Shown: in pieces, positions 36,307 to 46,334 of the stretch
Numbering within the stretch: the first letter of the stretch is position 1
How the letters are laid out: the number at the start of each line of letters is the position of its first letter
NCBI RefSeq assembly: GCF_026153515.1
Contig: NZ_CP110644.1
Span: 2,261,501 to 2,325,500, forward strand
DNA length: 64,000 bases
From: Pseudomonas sp. KU26590
GTDB taxonomy: Bacteria; Pseudomonadota; Gammaproteobacteria; Pseudomonadales; Pseudomonadaceae
Direction of reading: 5' to 3'
Position numbers and translations under genes: made by a program
The notes under the pieces: model-generated
Seen by the model: only the letters and a program-made list of their open reading frames with translations
Database searches by the model: none
What the model was told of the DNA's origin: nothing

Positions 36307-39300
36307 GTGAATTCAGCTCCCCTCGTCAGCCTCGTCATTCCCGCCTACAACCCGCGCTTTTTCCAGCGAGCCCTGCTGGACGCACTGGCCCAGACCTATC
36401 GGCCCCTTGAAGTGGTGGTCTGCGACGACAGCCAGACCGACGAAATCCAGCGCATCGTCGAAACATACCTCGACTCAAGCGCGGTTACCCTGCGTTACGT
36501 GCGCAACCCCAAGCGTCAGGGATTCGTCGGCAACCTGCTGGTGTGCCTGGACGAGGCGCAGGGCGAATACATCAAGTTTTTCTGCGATGACGATCGCCTG
36601 TTTCCGGCGGCCGTCGCGCGTCAGGCCAGCGTGCTCATCGAACATGAAGACGTCAGCCTGGTGCTGGCGCAGCGTTATTTCTGCGATCCCCAGGACATTC
36701 AGTTGCCGGTGCGCATCGAGAATGCGCCGCTGGCTGAATCCAGCTCGGTGTTCTACGGCGCGGACCTGCTCTCGGTATTCGATATTTCACCGACCAACTT
36801 TCTCGGCGGGCTCAGCAGCTCATTGATGCGTCGCAGCGACGTGCAGGTGATTCTGCCGGCGCTCCGCGAAGTCGGCGACGGCTTCACCGCGCTGATGGAT
36901 TTCGTGCTCTACGTTTGCCTGCTCAAGCGCGGCAACATGGTCATGCTCAACGACGTGCTCAGCGCCGAGCGCCTGCACCCGGACCGCTTGAGCCGCCAGC
37001 AGTGGGTCAAGGACCTGATCACCGACGAGCGTCAATGGCTGGGCAAGATGCTCAAGGCGCGGACCGGCGAAAACGCTCCCGAATACGGCTGGGTTCGCTT
37101 CGTGCCGCTGACCGAGGCGCTGGAGCAGCCTCGCGTCTGGCAAGAGCTGCCGCTCAGCCGGATGCTCGGTGATCGTCAAGCCTCATTGCCGTGGCGGGTC
37201 GGCACCGACAGCGAAAGCTTTGCCGAGCTGTACCAGCAGTGGTTGAGCTTCCGCACCCTGTTTGGCGCCGATCGGCTGCGCGTAGCGGATAACGTCGCCA
37301 CTTGGCCGTCGCAGCCGAAGATGGTCGCGGTGGTGCTCGACGAACACGCCAGCACCGCCGGGGTGGCGCTGACCCTGGCCAGTCTCGACGCGCAGTTGTA
37401 TGCCGCTGAATTGACCCTGGTGCTGTCCAGTGCCTGCGAAGCGCCCGTGCTGGATGGCCGCGTGTTCACCTTGCCGCTGCAGCCCGACTGGCTGGCGCAA
37501 CTCAATGACCTGTTGCCCCAGCTTGATCGCGGCGATTGGTGCTACCTGCTGCGGGCGGGGGACCGGCTCACCGATTGTGCGTTGCTGATCCTCGCCGAAC
37601 GCGCGGCCCACTCGCCGGACGTGCTGTGCCTTTACGGCGACGAAGGCGCGCTGCATGAAGGCGAATCCGCCGAGCCGGTGTTTCGCCCCGACTTCAACCT
37701 CGACCTGCTGCGCAGTTATCCCTACGTCGGCCGGGTGCTGGCGTTTCAGATCGACGCGCTGGTCAGGGTCGGTGGTTTCGATTCCGCTTACGGCGAACTC
37801 GCGCCCCACGACGCGATCTGGCGCCTGACCGAAACCCACGGCGTGGTGGTTCAGCACGTTTCGGAAATCCTCGTCGAGTCGCAGTTCCCGTTTCAGGCGT
37901 GGCTGGCGCTGCCAGAGGTCATGGCGCAAAACGCCCCGGTGCTCGGCGCGCATCTGCAGCGCATGGGCATCGCTCATCAGCTGCACGAGGTGCAAGGGCA
38001 GTGGCTCAATCACGTGGATTACCTGAGTGACGAGCGTCCGCTGGTGTCGATCATCGTCGTCCATCAGGACCAGTTGGCGGCGTTGCAGCGCTGCGTCGAG
38101 TCGCTGCTGTCTAAAACCACTTACGATCACTTCGAAGTGCTGATCGTCGACTGCGCCAGTCAACATCCGGAAGCTCGGTCCTGGCTGGCGGACATGCAGC
38201 AGATCGGCGGCGACAAGCTGCGCGTGCTGCATTACGAAGGGCAGGGCAACGGCGCCGACGTGCGCAATTTCGCCGCTGCCCACGCGCGGGGCGAGCACCT
38301 GCTGATGCTCAGTATTTATGCAGTTGTTGCCGACTCCACGTGGCTGGGCGAACTGGTCAATCACGCGCGGCGGGACGAAGTGGGCGTGGTCGGCGCGAAG
38401 CTGTTCACCCCCGAAGGCTACATCCTCCAGGCCGGGCTGATTCTCGGTTACCACGGCCCGGCCGGCCCTGCGTTTTTTGGCGAGCCACTGCACGCCTCCG
38501 GTCATCTGTTGCGGTTGCAGGCGGCCCAGGACCTGAGCGCGGTAGGCGGTCACTGCCTGTTGGTGCGCCGCGCCTTGTTCGAGCAGCTCGGCGGCCTGAA
38601 CAGCACCGAGTTCAGCGGCAGCCTGAGCGAAGTGGATTTTTGCCTGCGGGTGAGGGAGTCCGGCCATTTGGTGGTCTGGGCACCGCGTGCCGTGCTGGCA
38701 ATCGGCGCCTCGACACCGGCGGAACAGGTGCGCGATAAACAATCCCAGGTTGACGATCAGCACGCCTTCTACAAACGCTGGCTGCCGATCCTCGCCCGTG
38801 ACCCGGCCTACAACCCCAATCTGCGCCTGACCGGTTCGTTCTACAGCCTGGAACCGGGCCTTAAAAAAGGCTGGAATCCCTATTCATCGCGGCGTCTGCC
38901 GAATGTGCTGGCAATCCCGGTCAACAGCACGGCGGTGGGTCACTACCGCGTGTCCCAGCCGTTTCTGGAGCTGGAGGCCGACGGCCGGATCGGAGGGAGG
39001 ATGAGCTACGACCTGCCATCGATCATTGATCTGGAGCGTCAGTCGCCGGACGTGATTATCGTGCAGTGCCGCTACAGTCAGAATTCCATTGATCAGGTCG
39101 CCAGCCTCAAGGCGTACTCCAACGCCCGGCGCATTTACGAGCTGGACGACTACGTGATCAGCGTGCCGAAAAAGAACGGCCACTTGCGCAGCATGCCGGG
39201 GAACATGGAAGCGATGGTGCGTCTGGGCACCAGCCTGTGTGATCGGGTGGTGGTCTCGACCGTGACGCTGGCCGATGCGCTGTCGGGGATGCACCACGAC

Positions 39301-39882
39301 ATCCGCGTTGTTCCGAACATGCTCGCTTCGCAGCTCTGGACCGGCCTGCGCAGCCAGCGCCGCACCTCGAAAAAGCCTCGGGTTGGTTGGGGCGGCGGGA
39401 CCAGCCATGCCGGCGATCTGGAAATCATCGCTGAGGTGGTGCGCGAACTGGCCGATGAGGTCGAGTGGGTGTTCTTCGGCATGTGCCCTGCGTCGCTGCG
39501 CCCGTACGTGCACGAGTTTCATCCGTCAGTGGGCTTGCTGGCCTATCCGGCCAAACTGGCGGCGTTGAACCTCGACCTCGCGCTGGCGCCGCTGGAGCAC
39601 CACATCTTCAACGACTGCAAAAGCAACCTGCGGCTGCTGGAATACGGGGCCTGCGGCTACCCGGTGATCTGCACCGACACCCGGGCTTACGACGGTTACC
39701 TGCCGTGCACCCGCGTGATGACCAACAGCACCGCCGAATGGCTGGACGCGATCCGCATGCACCTGGCCGACCCGGACGCCAGCTACCGCATGGGCGATGA
39801 GCTGAAAGAAGTGGTCATGCGCGACTACGTCCTGCGCGGCGACAACCTTCAACACTGGGTCAACGGCTGGCTGGCGGATTAA
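36307..39882 (+). CDS. Large multidomain glycosyltransferase, Fgt-like flagellin glycosyltransferase
   Basis: The 1191-residue protein (GTG start, no good ribosome site) has four parts. Residues 5-300 are a GT2 domain with FFCDDDR as the acidic metal/nucleotide motif. Residues about 335-560 are a GT2-like domain with weak motifs (FRPDFNLDLL, VGGFDSAYG). Residues about 575-840 are another GT2 fold (VSIIVVHQDQ, VGVVGAKLF) in which the usual acidic NDDT-type motif is replaced by LSIYAVV. Residues about 860-1191 are a GT4-like GT-B domain (KPRVGWGGGTSHAGD, LEYGACGYPVICTDT). P. aeruginosa FgtA and P. syringae Fgt1/Fgt2 are comparable giants next to fliC. It should act in the cytosol on flagellin or on the growing glycan. 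Acceptor and sugars are not knowable here. Confidence 0.8.
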   Translation: MNSAPLVSLVIPAYNPRFFQRALLDALAQTYRPLEVVVCDDSQTDEIQRIVETYLDSSAVTLRYVRNPKRQGFVGNLLVCLDEAQGEYIKFFCDDDRLFPAAVARQASVLIEHEDVSLVLAQRYFCDPQDIQLPVRIENAPLAESSSVFYGADLLSVFDISPTNFLGGLSSSLMRRSDVQVILPALREVGDGFTALMDFVLYVCLLKRGNMVMLNDVLSAERLHPDRLSRQQWVKDLITDERQWLGKMLKARTGENAPEYGWVRFVPLTEALEQPRVWQELPLSRMLGDRQASLPWRVGTDSESFAELYQQWLSFRTLFGADRLRVADNVATWPSQPKMVAVVLDEHASTAGVALTLASLDAQLYAAELTLVLSSACEAPVLDGRVFTLPLQPDWLAQLNDLLPQLDRGDWCYLLRAGDRLTDCALLILAERAAHSPDVLCLYGDEGALHEGESAEPVFRPDFNLDLLRSYPYVGRVLAFQIDALVRVGGFDSAYGELAPHDAIWRLTETHGVVVQHVSEILVESQFPFQAWLALPEVMAQNAPVLGAHLQRMGIAHQLHEVQGQWLNHVDYLSDERPLVSIIVVHQDQLAALQRCVESLLSKTTYDHFEVLIVDCASQHPEARSWLADMQQIGGDKLRVLHYEGQGNGADVRNFAAAHARGEHLLMLSIYAVVADSTWLGELVNHARRDEVGVVGAKLFTPEGYILQAGLILGYHGPAGPAFFGEPLHASGHLLRLQAAQDLSAVGGHCLLVRRALFEQLGGLNSTEFSGSLSEVDFCLRVRESGHLVVWAPRAVLAIGASTPAEQVRDKQSQVDDQHAFYKRWLPILARDPAYNPNLRLTGSFYSLEPGLKKGWNPYSSRRLPNVLAIPVNSTAVGHYRVSQPFLELEADGRIGGRMSYDLPSIIDLERQSPDVIIVQCRYSQNSIDQVASLKAYSNARRIYELDDYVISVPKKNGHLRSMPGNMEAMVRLGTSLCDRVVVSTVTLADALSGMHHDIRVVPNMLASQLWTGLRSQRRTSKKPRVGWGGGTSHAGDLEIIAEVVRELADEVEWVFFGMCPASLRPYVHEFHPSVGLLAYPAKLAALNLDLALAPLEHHIFNDCKSNLRLLEYGACGYPVICTDTRAYDGYLPCTRVMTNSTAEWLDAIRMHLADPDASYRMGDELKEVVMRDYVLRGDNLQHWVNGWLAD

Positions 39883-39925
39883 GCCTGCGTTTTCCGGCTG
39901 GTGCTTGCGGTGTGACACATGACGC

Positions 39926-41069
39926 CTTCCCGGCTAAAGCCGGTCCTACCTATCGCGCGCGGTGTGACTGTAGGACCGGCTTCAGCCGGGAAGTGGCGAG
40001 TGCGTGCGGGGCAAGCATTCATGATGCGCCGCTGATCGGTGTAGGAGCGCGCTTGCCCGCGAAGAGGCCAGTACATCCGACGCATATTGATCGTCTGTGC
40101 CTACGCCTTCGCGGGCAAGCGCGCTCCTACATTGGGTTTGCAGGGTCTTACTACTCGCGATTGTATGGACGATCCTACAGACCTCATACCCGCCGCCCAT
40201 TCTCCGTGTCTGTTTCCCGGCTAAAGCCGGTCCTACATCCGCGTTCACCCAATATCACTGACTGCACACGCTGCTTTCGTGGGACCGGCTTCAGCCGGGA
40301 AGTGGCGAGTGCGTGCGACGCAAGCATTCATGATGCGGCGCTGATCGGTGTAGGAGCGCGCTTGCCCGCGAAGAGGCCAGTACATCCGACGCATATTGAT
40401 CGTCTGTGCCTACGCCTTCGCGGGCAAGCGCGCTCCTACATTGGGTTTGAAGGGTCTTACTACTCGCGATTGTATGGACGATCCTACAGACCTCATACCC
40501 GCCGCTGATTCCCCTGGCTGCTTCCCGGCTAAAGCCGGTCCTGCATCCGCGTTCACCCAATATCACTGACTGCACACGCTGCTTTCGTGGGACCGGCTTC
40601 AGCCGGGAAGGGGCGAGTGCGTGCGACGCAAGCATTCATGATGCGGCGCTGATCGGTGTAGGAGCGCGCTTGCCCGCGAAGAGGCCAGTACATCCGACGC
40701 ATATTGATCGTCTGTGCCTACGCCTTCGCGGGCAAGCGCGCTCCTACATTGGGTTTGCAGGGTCTTACTACTCGCGATTGTATGGACGATCCGTAGGAGC
40801 CGGCTTGCTGGCGAACGCGGTTGTTCAGTCACTGCCGCGCTGCCTGGTCCAACGCATTCGCCAGCAAGCCGGCTCAGACCTCATACCCGCCGCCCATTCT
40901 CCGTGTCTGCTGCCCGGCTAAAGCCGGTCCTACATCCGCGTTCACCCAATATCACTGACTGCACACGCTGCTTTCGTGGGACTGGCTTTAGCCGGGAAGA
41001 GGCCCGCATGTTCGCCCTCAATTTTGCGGTGTGACGCCTGACGCCTTCCCGGCCAAAGCCAGTCGCACC
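39926..41069 (+). repeat. REP array with three tandem ~308-bp units, the third bearing an inserted REPIN
   Basis: Units begin at about 39971, 40280 and 40588 (period 308-309). Each carries a GTAGGAGCGCGCTTGCCCGC doublet, a unique segment (GGTCTTACTACTCGCGATTG) and an oppositely oriented CCGGCTAAAGCCGG doublet. In the third unit an 82-bp REP doublet of another type (40793-40874, GTAGGAGCCGGCTTGCTGGC and inverse) replaces two bases present in units 1 and 2. The array fills the gap between the two large glycosyltransferase genes. All frames inside it are repeat-derived. Confidence 0.9.
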
Positions 41070-41177
41070 AATCGCGCGGGGTCCCTCAATCCAGAGTTGG
41101 CGTGCTTCCTGCTTCGTCTCCCCGATATCGCCATTGATCATCTTTTTGACGCTTGGCCGCATCACAGGGAAAACGTA

Positions 41178-44102
41178 ATGCACCGTCCTCCATCTACGGG
41201 AAACACCATGCCGCTCGATGCCCAACTGACTCTTGTGGTTCTCACCCATGACCGGCCTGCACGCCTGCGCCGGACATTGCAGTACTACAGTTCGTTGGCG
41301 GCCCACGTGCTGGTGCTGGATGCTTCGCTGCAATCAGCCGCAGACATCGCCGCGCTGTTCCCGCAGGTGGATTACCGCCACGTGCCGCAGTTCGCCGAGA
41401 CCGGGGTTCAGAGCAGGATCGCCCATGGCGTGACCCAGGTGGCCACGCCGTTCATGGCGTTCGTGGGCGACGGAGACTTTCTGATGCATGACGCGCTGGC
41501 CCAGTCGGTGGAGTTCCTCGCCACCCACCCGGACTACGGCCTGTGCCACGGCTATTGCCTGATGTACCAAGCCCACGGCGACAAGGTCGAATACTTCCGT
41601 CGCGACAAAAAGGGCCAGGAAGACTTCGCCGCCGACAACAGCGACGAGCGCGTCCTGAGCTTCATGGACCACTACATTCCGCCGTTCTACGCCGTCACCC
41701 GCACGGCGTTGCTGCAACAGTGGTTTGGCGCACTGCCCCAAGGCATCAGCGGCGAACTGCAGGAGTTCGGTCACGCGTATTTCCTGCTCTCGGCCGCCAA
41801 GGCGCGGATCCTGCCGATCCCCTACGTGGTCCGCGAGCTCAACCACCGGCTCTCCGACCGCCCGACGCACATGCTGAAAAAGCTGAGTGACAGCGATCCG
41901 TCAGCCGTCCTCGAACGCCACGAATTCGCCGGTTTTCTGGCAGATCTGACCACGGCCGCTGGCGACCTGAATGCAGCCGACGGCACTGAGCAGGTCAAAA
42001 GGGCCTATTCCAGCCTTCAAGACTGTCTGGAAGATCAGCGCTCCCTGGGCCTGACCAGCATCGTGCTGTCGCGTTGGAATGACGTGTTCAAACCCGCGGA
42101 CCGCCAGTTCGGTCCCCGGCAGTTCGTGGAAATGCCGTTTTACAACCAGGCCTTTTTCGATGTGCTGACCGAGATCGAGTTTCTGATCCACGCGCTGCCA
42201 GCGGGCAAGCTGCAAATGGAACAGCTCGAGGGCACCTGGGTTCAGCACGAAGTGCTGCTGCGCGCCCACGGCAACGACAACCCCGAAACCATCGCCAACC
42301 GCATGTGGGAAGCGATGGCGCTGAACATTTTCAACCCGCACATCGTCGAGCCCCTCGCCGGTCTGATGGCACGTCAGGGCGATCCCGAAGAGGCCGCGCA
42401 GATGTCGCGCTGGCTGGAGCGCTTGAACTCGGTCCATCGCCAAGACCATCGCGTGACCCTGGCCGACATGCCATCGGGCCAGCTGTTGCAGTGGCTGAAC
42501 GCACGTCAGCCGAGCCCGGGCGATGCACAGGCCGTCCTCAACCGCATCGACAGTCTTGGCGGCGGGCCGCAGTTCGGCATTCTGCTGCTGGACCTTAACG
42601 ATGACATGAACAAACTGCAGGTCACCCTGGACAGCCTGGTCGAAGGCCACTGCAAGACCTTCAAGGTCGTGGTGTTCACCACTGGCGAGCCACCGGCGGC
42701 GACCAGTGCGCAAAACACCCTGCATTTCGTCAAAGTCAGCAAGAGCAACTGGGTTGACAAGGTCAACCAGATCGCCCGCCAATCGACCTGCAACTGGCTG
42801 ATGCTGGCCGAAGTGGGCGATGCCTTCACAGAAGGCGGGCTGTTGCGCGCGTCGCTGGAACTGCAGGCCGCGCCTGAGTGCCGTGCGGTGTTCGCCGATG
42901 AAGTTCAACGGGAGGCCAGTGGTGCGCTGACCCATGTCATGCGCCCGGGCTTCAACCTCGACCTGCTGCTGAGCAACCCGACGCTGATGTCCCGTCACTG
43001 GCTGGTCCGCCGCGACGTGCTGGTCGAGGCCGGCGGTTATTCCGCCGACTTCGCCCAGGCCGCCGAATTCGAACTGCTGCTGCGCATCATCGAGCAGGGC
43101 GGCATGGGCTGGCTGGCCCATCTGGACGAGCCACTGCTGATCACCGACGCGCAACCGCTGGAAGAAAACCCCCAGCAACGTCTGGCCCTGACCCGCCACT
43201 TGAGCAATCGGGGCTTCAAGGCCCAGATCAGTCCGGCGGCACCCGGCGCGTGGCGCATCGACTACCGCCACATCCAGCGCCCGCTGGTGTCGATCCTCGT
43301 GCATGGCGTTGACGACCTGCCGGTGCTGCAGCGTTGCCTGGCCAGTGTCCTGCTGCGCACCCGCTACGCGAACTATGAAGTGCTGATCGCGGACGATCAC
43401 AGCGTGTCGGCAGACCTCAGCGAATGGCTGGGCCGCCAGCACAAAGGCCGCGTGCGCGTGATTGCCATGGATCAACCGTTGAGTCAGTCCGCGCTGATCA
43501 ACGCGCTGCGCGAACAGGCCACCGGCGAATACCTGGCGCTGCTCTCGGCCCACGGCGAAGTCATCAGCCCGAACTGGATCGACGCTTTGCTCAATCAGGC
43601 GATGCGCCCGGAAGTCGGCGTGGTCGGTGCCAAGTTGATTGAGCGCGACGGCACGGTCAGCCAGGCGGGGTTGATTCTCGGCATGAACGGCGGTGTCGGT
43701 TCCGCGTTTGTCGGCGAAGCAAAAGACGCCGCCGGTTACATGAGCCGTTTGCTGCTGGACCAGAATTATTCGGCGGTGTCCGACGCCTGCCTGATGGTCC
43801 GCTCGGCGCTGTTTGACGACGTCGGCGGTATGGATCAAGGGTATTTCTCCGACGCTTTCGCCGATGTGGACCTGTGCCTGAAAGTGGCCCAGGCCGGCTA
43901 CCTGACGGTGTGGACGCCTTACGTGCAGCTGGTGCATCCGGGTTCGTTGCCCGATGCGCCACAGACGCTGGCCGCGCTGCAAAACAAATGGTCCGGGGCG
44001 TTCGCCCAAGACCTGGCGTACAACAAGAATCTGCAACTGAACGGCAAGGGCTTCACCCTCGCTCAGGCCGACGGTTCCAGTTGGGCCGAGCTGCTCGCTT
44101 AA
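41178..44102 (+). CDS. Large glycosyltransferase with TIGR00180-like N-terminal domain
   Basis: I place the start at 41178 (AGGGAAAA ribosome site), giving 974 residues; the ATG at 41208 is also possible. The N-terminal part (LTLVVLTHDRPARLRRTL, DGD motif in FVGDGDF) matches TIGR00180-type glycosyltransferases. Residues about 475-700 and 705-960 form two further GT2-like domains that resemble, in order, domains 2 and 3 of the protein at 36307 (RPGFNLDLL; then RPLVSILVHG, VGVVGAKL). The second of these again lacks the acidic motif (LLSAHGE). It is followed after 25 bases by pseB, so it probably uses activated pseudaminic acid or extends its glycan. That is inference. Confidence 0.78.
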   Translation: MHRPPSTGNTMPLDAQLTLVVLTHDRPARLRRTLQYYSSLAAHVLVLDASLQSAADIAALFPQVDYRHVPQFAETGVQSRIAHGVTQVATPFMAFVGDGDFLMHDALAQSVEFLATHPDYGLCHGYCLMYQAHGDKVEYFRRDKKGQEDFAADNSDERVLSFMDHYIPPFYAVTRTALLQQWFGALPQGISGELQEFGHAYFLLSAAKARILPIPYVVRELNHRLSDRPTHMLKKLSDSDPSAVLERHEFAGFLADLTTAAGDLNAADGTEQVKRAYSSLQDCLEDQRSLGLTSIVLSRWNDVFKPADRQFGPRQFVEMPFYNQAFFDVLTEIEFLIHALPAGKLQMEQLEGTWVQHEVLLRAHGNDNPETIANRMWEAMALNIFNPHIVEPLAGLMARQGDPEEAAQMSRWLERLNSVHRQDHRVTLADMPSGQLLQWLNARQPSPGDAQAVLNRIDSLGGGPQFGILLLDLNDDMNKLQVTLDSLVEGHCKTFKVVVFTTGEPPAATSAQNTLHFVKVSKSNWVDKVNQIARQSTCNWLMLAEVGDAFTEGGLLRASLELQAAPECRAVFADEVQREASGALTHVMRPGFNLDLLLSNPTLMSRHWLVRRDVLVEAGGYSADFAQAAEFELLLRIIEQGGMGWLAHLDEPLLITDAQPLEENPQQRLALTRHLSNRGFKAQISPAAPGAWRIDYRHIQRPLVSILVHGVDDLPVLQRCLASVLLRTRYANYEVLIADDHSVSADLSEWLGRQHKGRVRVIAMDQPLSQSALINALREQATGEYLALLSAHGEVISPNWIDALLNQAMRPEVGVVGAKLIERDGTVSQAGLILGMNGGVGSAFVGEAKDAAGYMSRLLLDQNYSAVSDACLMVRSALFDDVGGMDQGYFSDAFADVDLCLKVAQAGYLTVWTPYVQLVHPGSLPDAPQTLAALQNKWSGAFAQDLAYNKNLQLNGKGFTLAQADGSSWAELLA

Positions 44103-44127
44103 AGCCTCCGGGTTAAAGGACTACGTC

Positions 44128-45129
44128 ATGTTCAACGGCAAATCAGTCTTCATCTCAGGGGCGACCGGCTCGTTCGGTCGCATGTTCATCCGCACGCTGC
44201 TGGCGCGTTATCAGCCCCGGCGCGTGGTGGTGTTTTCCCGCGATGAACTCAAGCAGTACGAAATGCAGCAGGAATTCAACGCCCCGTGCATGCGCTATTT
44301 CCTCGGTGACGTGCGCGATGCCGATCGCTTGCAGCAGGGCATGCGCGGCATCGATTACGTGGTTCACGCAGCGGCGCTCAAGCATGTGCCGGCGGCGGAA
44401 TACAACCCGACCGAGTTCATCCGCACCAACGTCAATGGTGCAGAAAACATCATCTCTGCGGCCATCGCCAACGGCGTGAAGAAGGTCGTGGCGCTGTCGA
44501 CCGACAAGGCCGCCAGCCCGATCAACCTGTACGGCGCCACCAAGCTGCTGTCGGACAAACTGTTCGTCGCCGCCAACAACATCGTCGGTGACGAGCAGAC
44601 GCGGTTTTCAGTGGTGCGCTACGGCAACGTCGCCGGCTCCCGGGGCTCCATCGTGCCGTTTTTCAACAAGCTGCTGGCCGGCGGCGCGGCTGAATTGCCG
44701 ATCACCGATCCGCGCATGACGCGGTTCTGGATCACCCTCGACCATGGCGTGGATTTCGTCATGCAGAGCTTCGAGCGCATGCACGGCGGCGAAGTGTTCG
44801 TGCCGAAGATTCCGTCGGTGCGCATCGTCGATCTGGCCCAGGCCATGGCCCCCGACCTGCCGCACAAGATCGTCGGCATTCGTCCCGGCGAGAAACTGCA
44901 CGAGCTGATGGTCCCTCAGGACGACGCGCGCATGACCCTGGAATTCGACGACCACTACACCATCGTGCCGTCGATCCGCTTCAACAACGTTGACACCGAC
45001 TTTGCCGTTGACGCAACGGGCGCGCAGGGCAAAGCGGTTCACGACGAGTTCGAATACCGCTCCGACACCAACCCGGATTTCCTGTCGATCCGCCAGATCG
45101 GCGAGCTCCACGCTGACGTCCGGCCATGA
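44128..45129 (+). CDS. pseB: PseB, UDP-GlcNAc 4,6-dehydratase (inverting)
   Basis: The 333-residue SDR-type enzyme has the NAD(P) loop GATGSFG (residues 11-17), TDKA and the active-site YGATK (Y135, K139). It makes UDP-2-acetamido-2,6-dideoxy-4-keto-L-hexose from UDP-GlcNAc, the first step to pseudaminic acid. Short length and the start FNGKSVFISGATGSFG fit PseB rather than the larger membrane-bound dehydratases. It overlaps pseC by 4 bases. Confidence 0.95.
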   Translation: MFNGKSVFISGATGSFGRMFIRTLLARYQPRRVVVFSRDELKQYEMQQEFNAPCMRYFLGDVRDADRLQQGMRGIDYVVHAAALKHVPAAEYNPTEFIRTNVNGAENIISAAIANGVKKVVALSTDKAASPINLYGATKLLSDKLFVAANNIVGDEQTRFSVVRYGNVAGSRGSIVPFFNKLLAGGAAELPITDPRMTRFWITLDHGVDFVMQSFERMHGGEVFVPKIPSVRIVDLAQAMAPDLPHKIVGIRPGEKLHELMVPQDDARMTLEFDDHYTIVPSIRFNNVDTDFAVDATGAQGKAVHDEFEYRSDTNPDFLSIRQIGELHADVRP

Positions 45130-46304
45130 TTCCTTACGGCAGGCAGAGCGTTGATCAGGCCGATATCGACGCCGTCGTCGAGGTGCTCAAGTCCGACTGG
45201 CTGACCCAGGGCCCGACCCTGGAGCGCTTCGAAGCTGCCCTGGCCGAGCGCTGCGAAGCGAGTTTCGCTGTGGCGGTGTGCAACGCCACGGCGGCGCTGC
45301 ATATTGCCTGTCTGGCGGCCGGACTGGGGCAGGGCGACTGGCTGTGGACCAGCCCGAATACGTTTCTGGCCTCCGCCAACTGCGGGCGCTATTGCGGCGC
45401 CGATGTGGATTTTGTCGACATCGATCCGCTGACCTGGAACCTCGACACCAACGCCCTGGCGCGAAAACTTGAAGCGGCCGAATCGACCGGTAGGCTGCCC
45501 AAGGTGCTGGTCGCGGTAGCGTTTTCCGGCCAGAGCTGCGACATGCGCGCCATCGGCGAGCTGGCCCGGCGATACGGTTTTGTGGTCATCGAAGATGCCT
45601 CCCACGCGGTCGGTGCGCATTACGCCGGACGCCCGGTGGGGTGTGGCGAATTCGCCGACATGACGGTGTTCAGCTTTCATCCGGTAAAGATCGTGACCAC
45701 CGGCGAGGGCGGCATGGTGCTGACCCATCGGCCTGAACTGGCTGAGCACTTGCGCCGTTTACGCAGCCACGGCATGACCCGTGATCCGGCGCAGATGGAC
45801 GAGCCGAGCCAAGGCCCCTGGTATTACCAGCAAGTCGAACTGGGCTTCAATTACCGCATGACCGACATGCAGGCGGCGCTGGGGCTTTCGCAACTGGGCA
45901 AGCTGGACGGTTTTCTTGAACGGCGGCGCGAGCTGGTGGCGCGCTATCACACGCTGCTGGCCGACCTGCCGTTGACCTTGCCGACAACCCAGGCCGAAGC
46001 CGAGTCGGCGTGGCACTTGTATGTCGTCCGCGTGCAGACCGACCTGCTTGCGGTGAGCCATCTCCAGGTGTTTGAAGGGTTGCGTGCAGCAGGCATTGGC
46101 GTGAACGTGCATTACATCCCGGTGCATCTGCAGCCCTATTACCGCGACCTGGGCTTCAAGCCAGGTGATTTCCCCGAGGCCGAAGCCTATTACGCCCAGG
46201 CCATCAGCCTGCCGATTTACCCGGCAATGACCGATGCGCAGCAGGATTACGTCGTTGAACAGCTTCACCGTTTGCTCGGCGAAACGAGCCCGGCGGCCAT
46301 TTGA
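45126..46304 (+). CDS. pseC: PseC, UDP-4-amino-4,6-dideoxy-N-acetyl-L-altrosamine transaminase
   Basis: The 392-residue DegT-family PLP enzyme starts MIPYGRQSVDQADIDAV. It has D157 in IEDASHAVGA and the Schiff-base lysine K188 in SFHPVKIVTTGEGG. It aminates the PseB product with glutamate as donor. Its ATG overlaps the pseB stop (ATGA), so the two are translationally coupled. It is distinct from the vioA-like enzyme at 272. Confidence 0.95.
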   Translation: MIPYGRQSVDQADIDAVVEVLKSDWLTQGPTLERFEAALAERCEASFAVAVCNATAALHIACLAAGLGQGDWLWTSPNTFLASANCGRYCGADVDFVDIDPLTWNLDTNALARKLEAAESTGRLPKVLVAVAFSGQSCDMRAIGELARRYGFVVIEDASHAVGAHYAGRPVGCGEFADMTVFSFHPVKIVTTGEGGMVLTHRPELAEHLRRLRSHGMTRDPAQMDEPSQGPWYYQQVELGFNYRMTDMQAALGLSQLGKLDGFLERRRELVARYHTLLADLPLTLPTTQAEAESAWHLYVVRVQTDLLAVSHLQVFEGLRAAGIGVNVHYIPVHLQPYYRDLGFKPGDFPEAEAYYAQAISLPIYPAMTDAQQDYVVEQLHRLLGETSPAAI

Positions 46305-46334
46305 TGCGAGCGAACCAATGACAGGCCCACGAGC

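Noticed and set aside
39912..40508. Open frame of 198 codons across the REP array
   Set aside because: Translated REP sequence with internal repetition; no start signal.
41901..44036. Open frame of 711 codons on the minus strand
   Set aside because: Shadow of the large glycosyltransferase gene; Q/H/R-rich, no domain.
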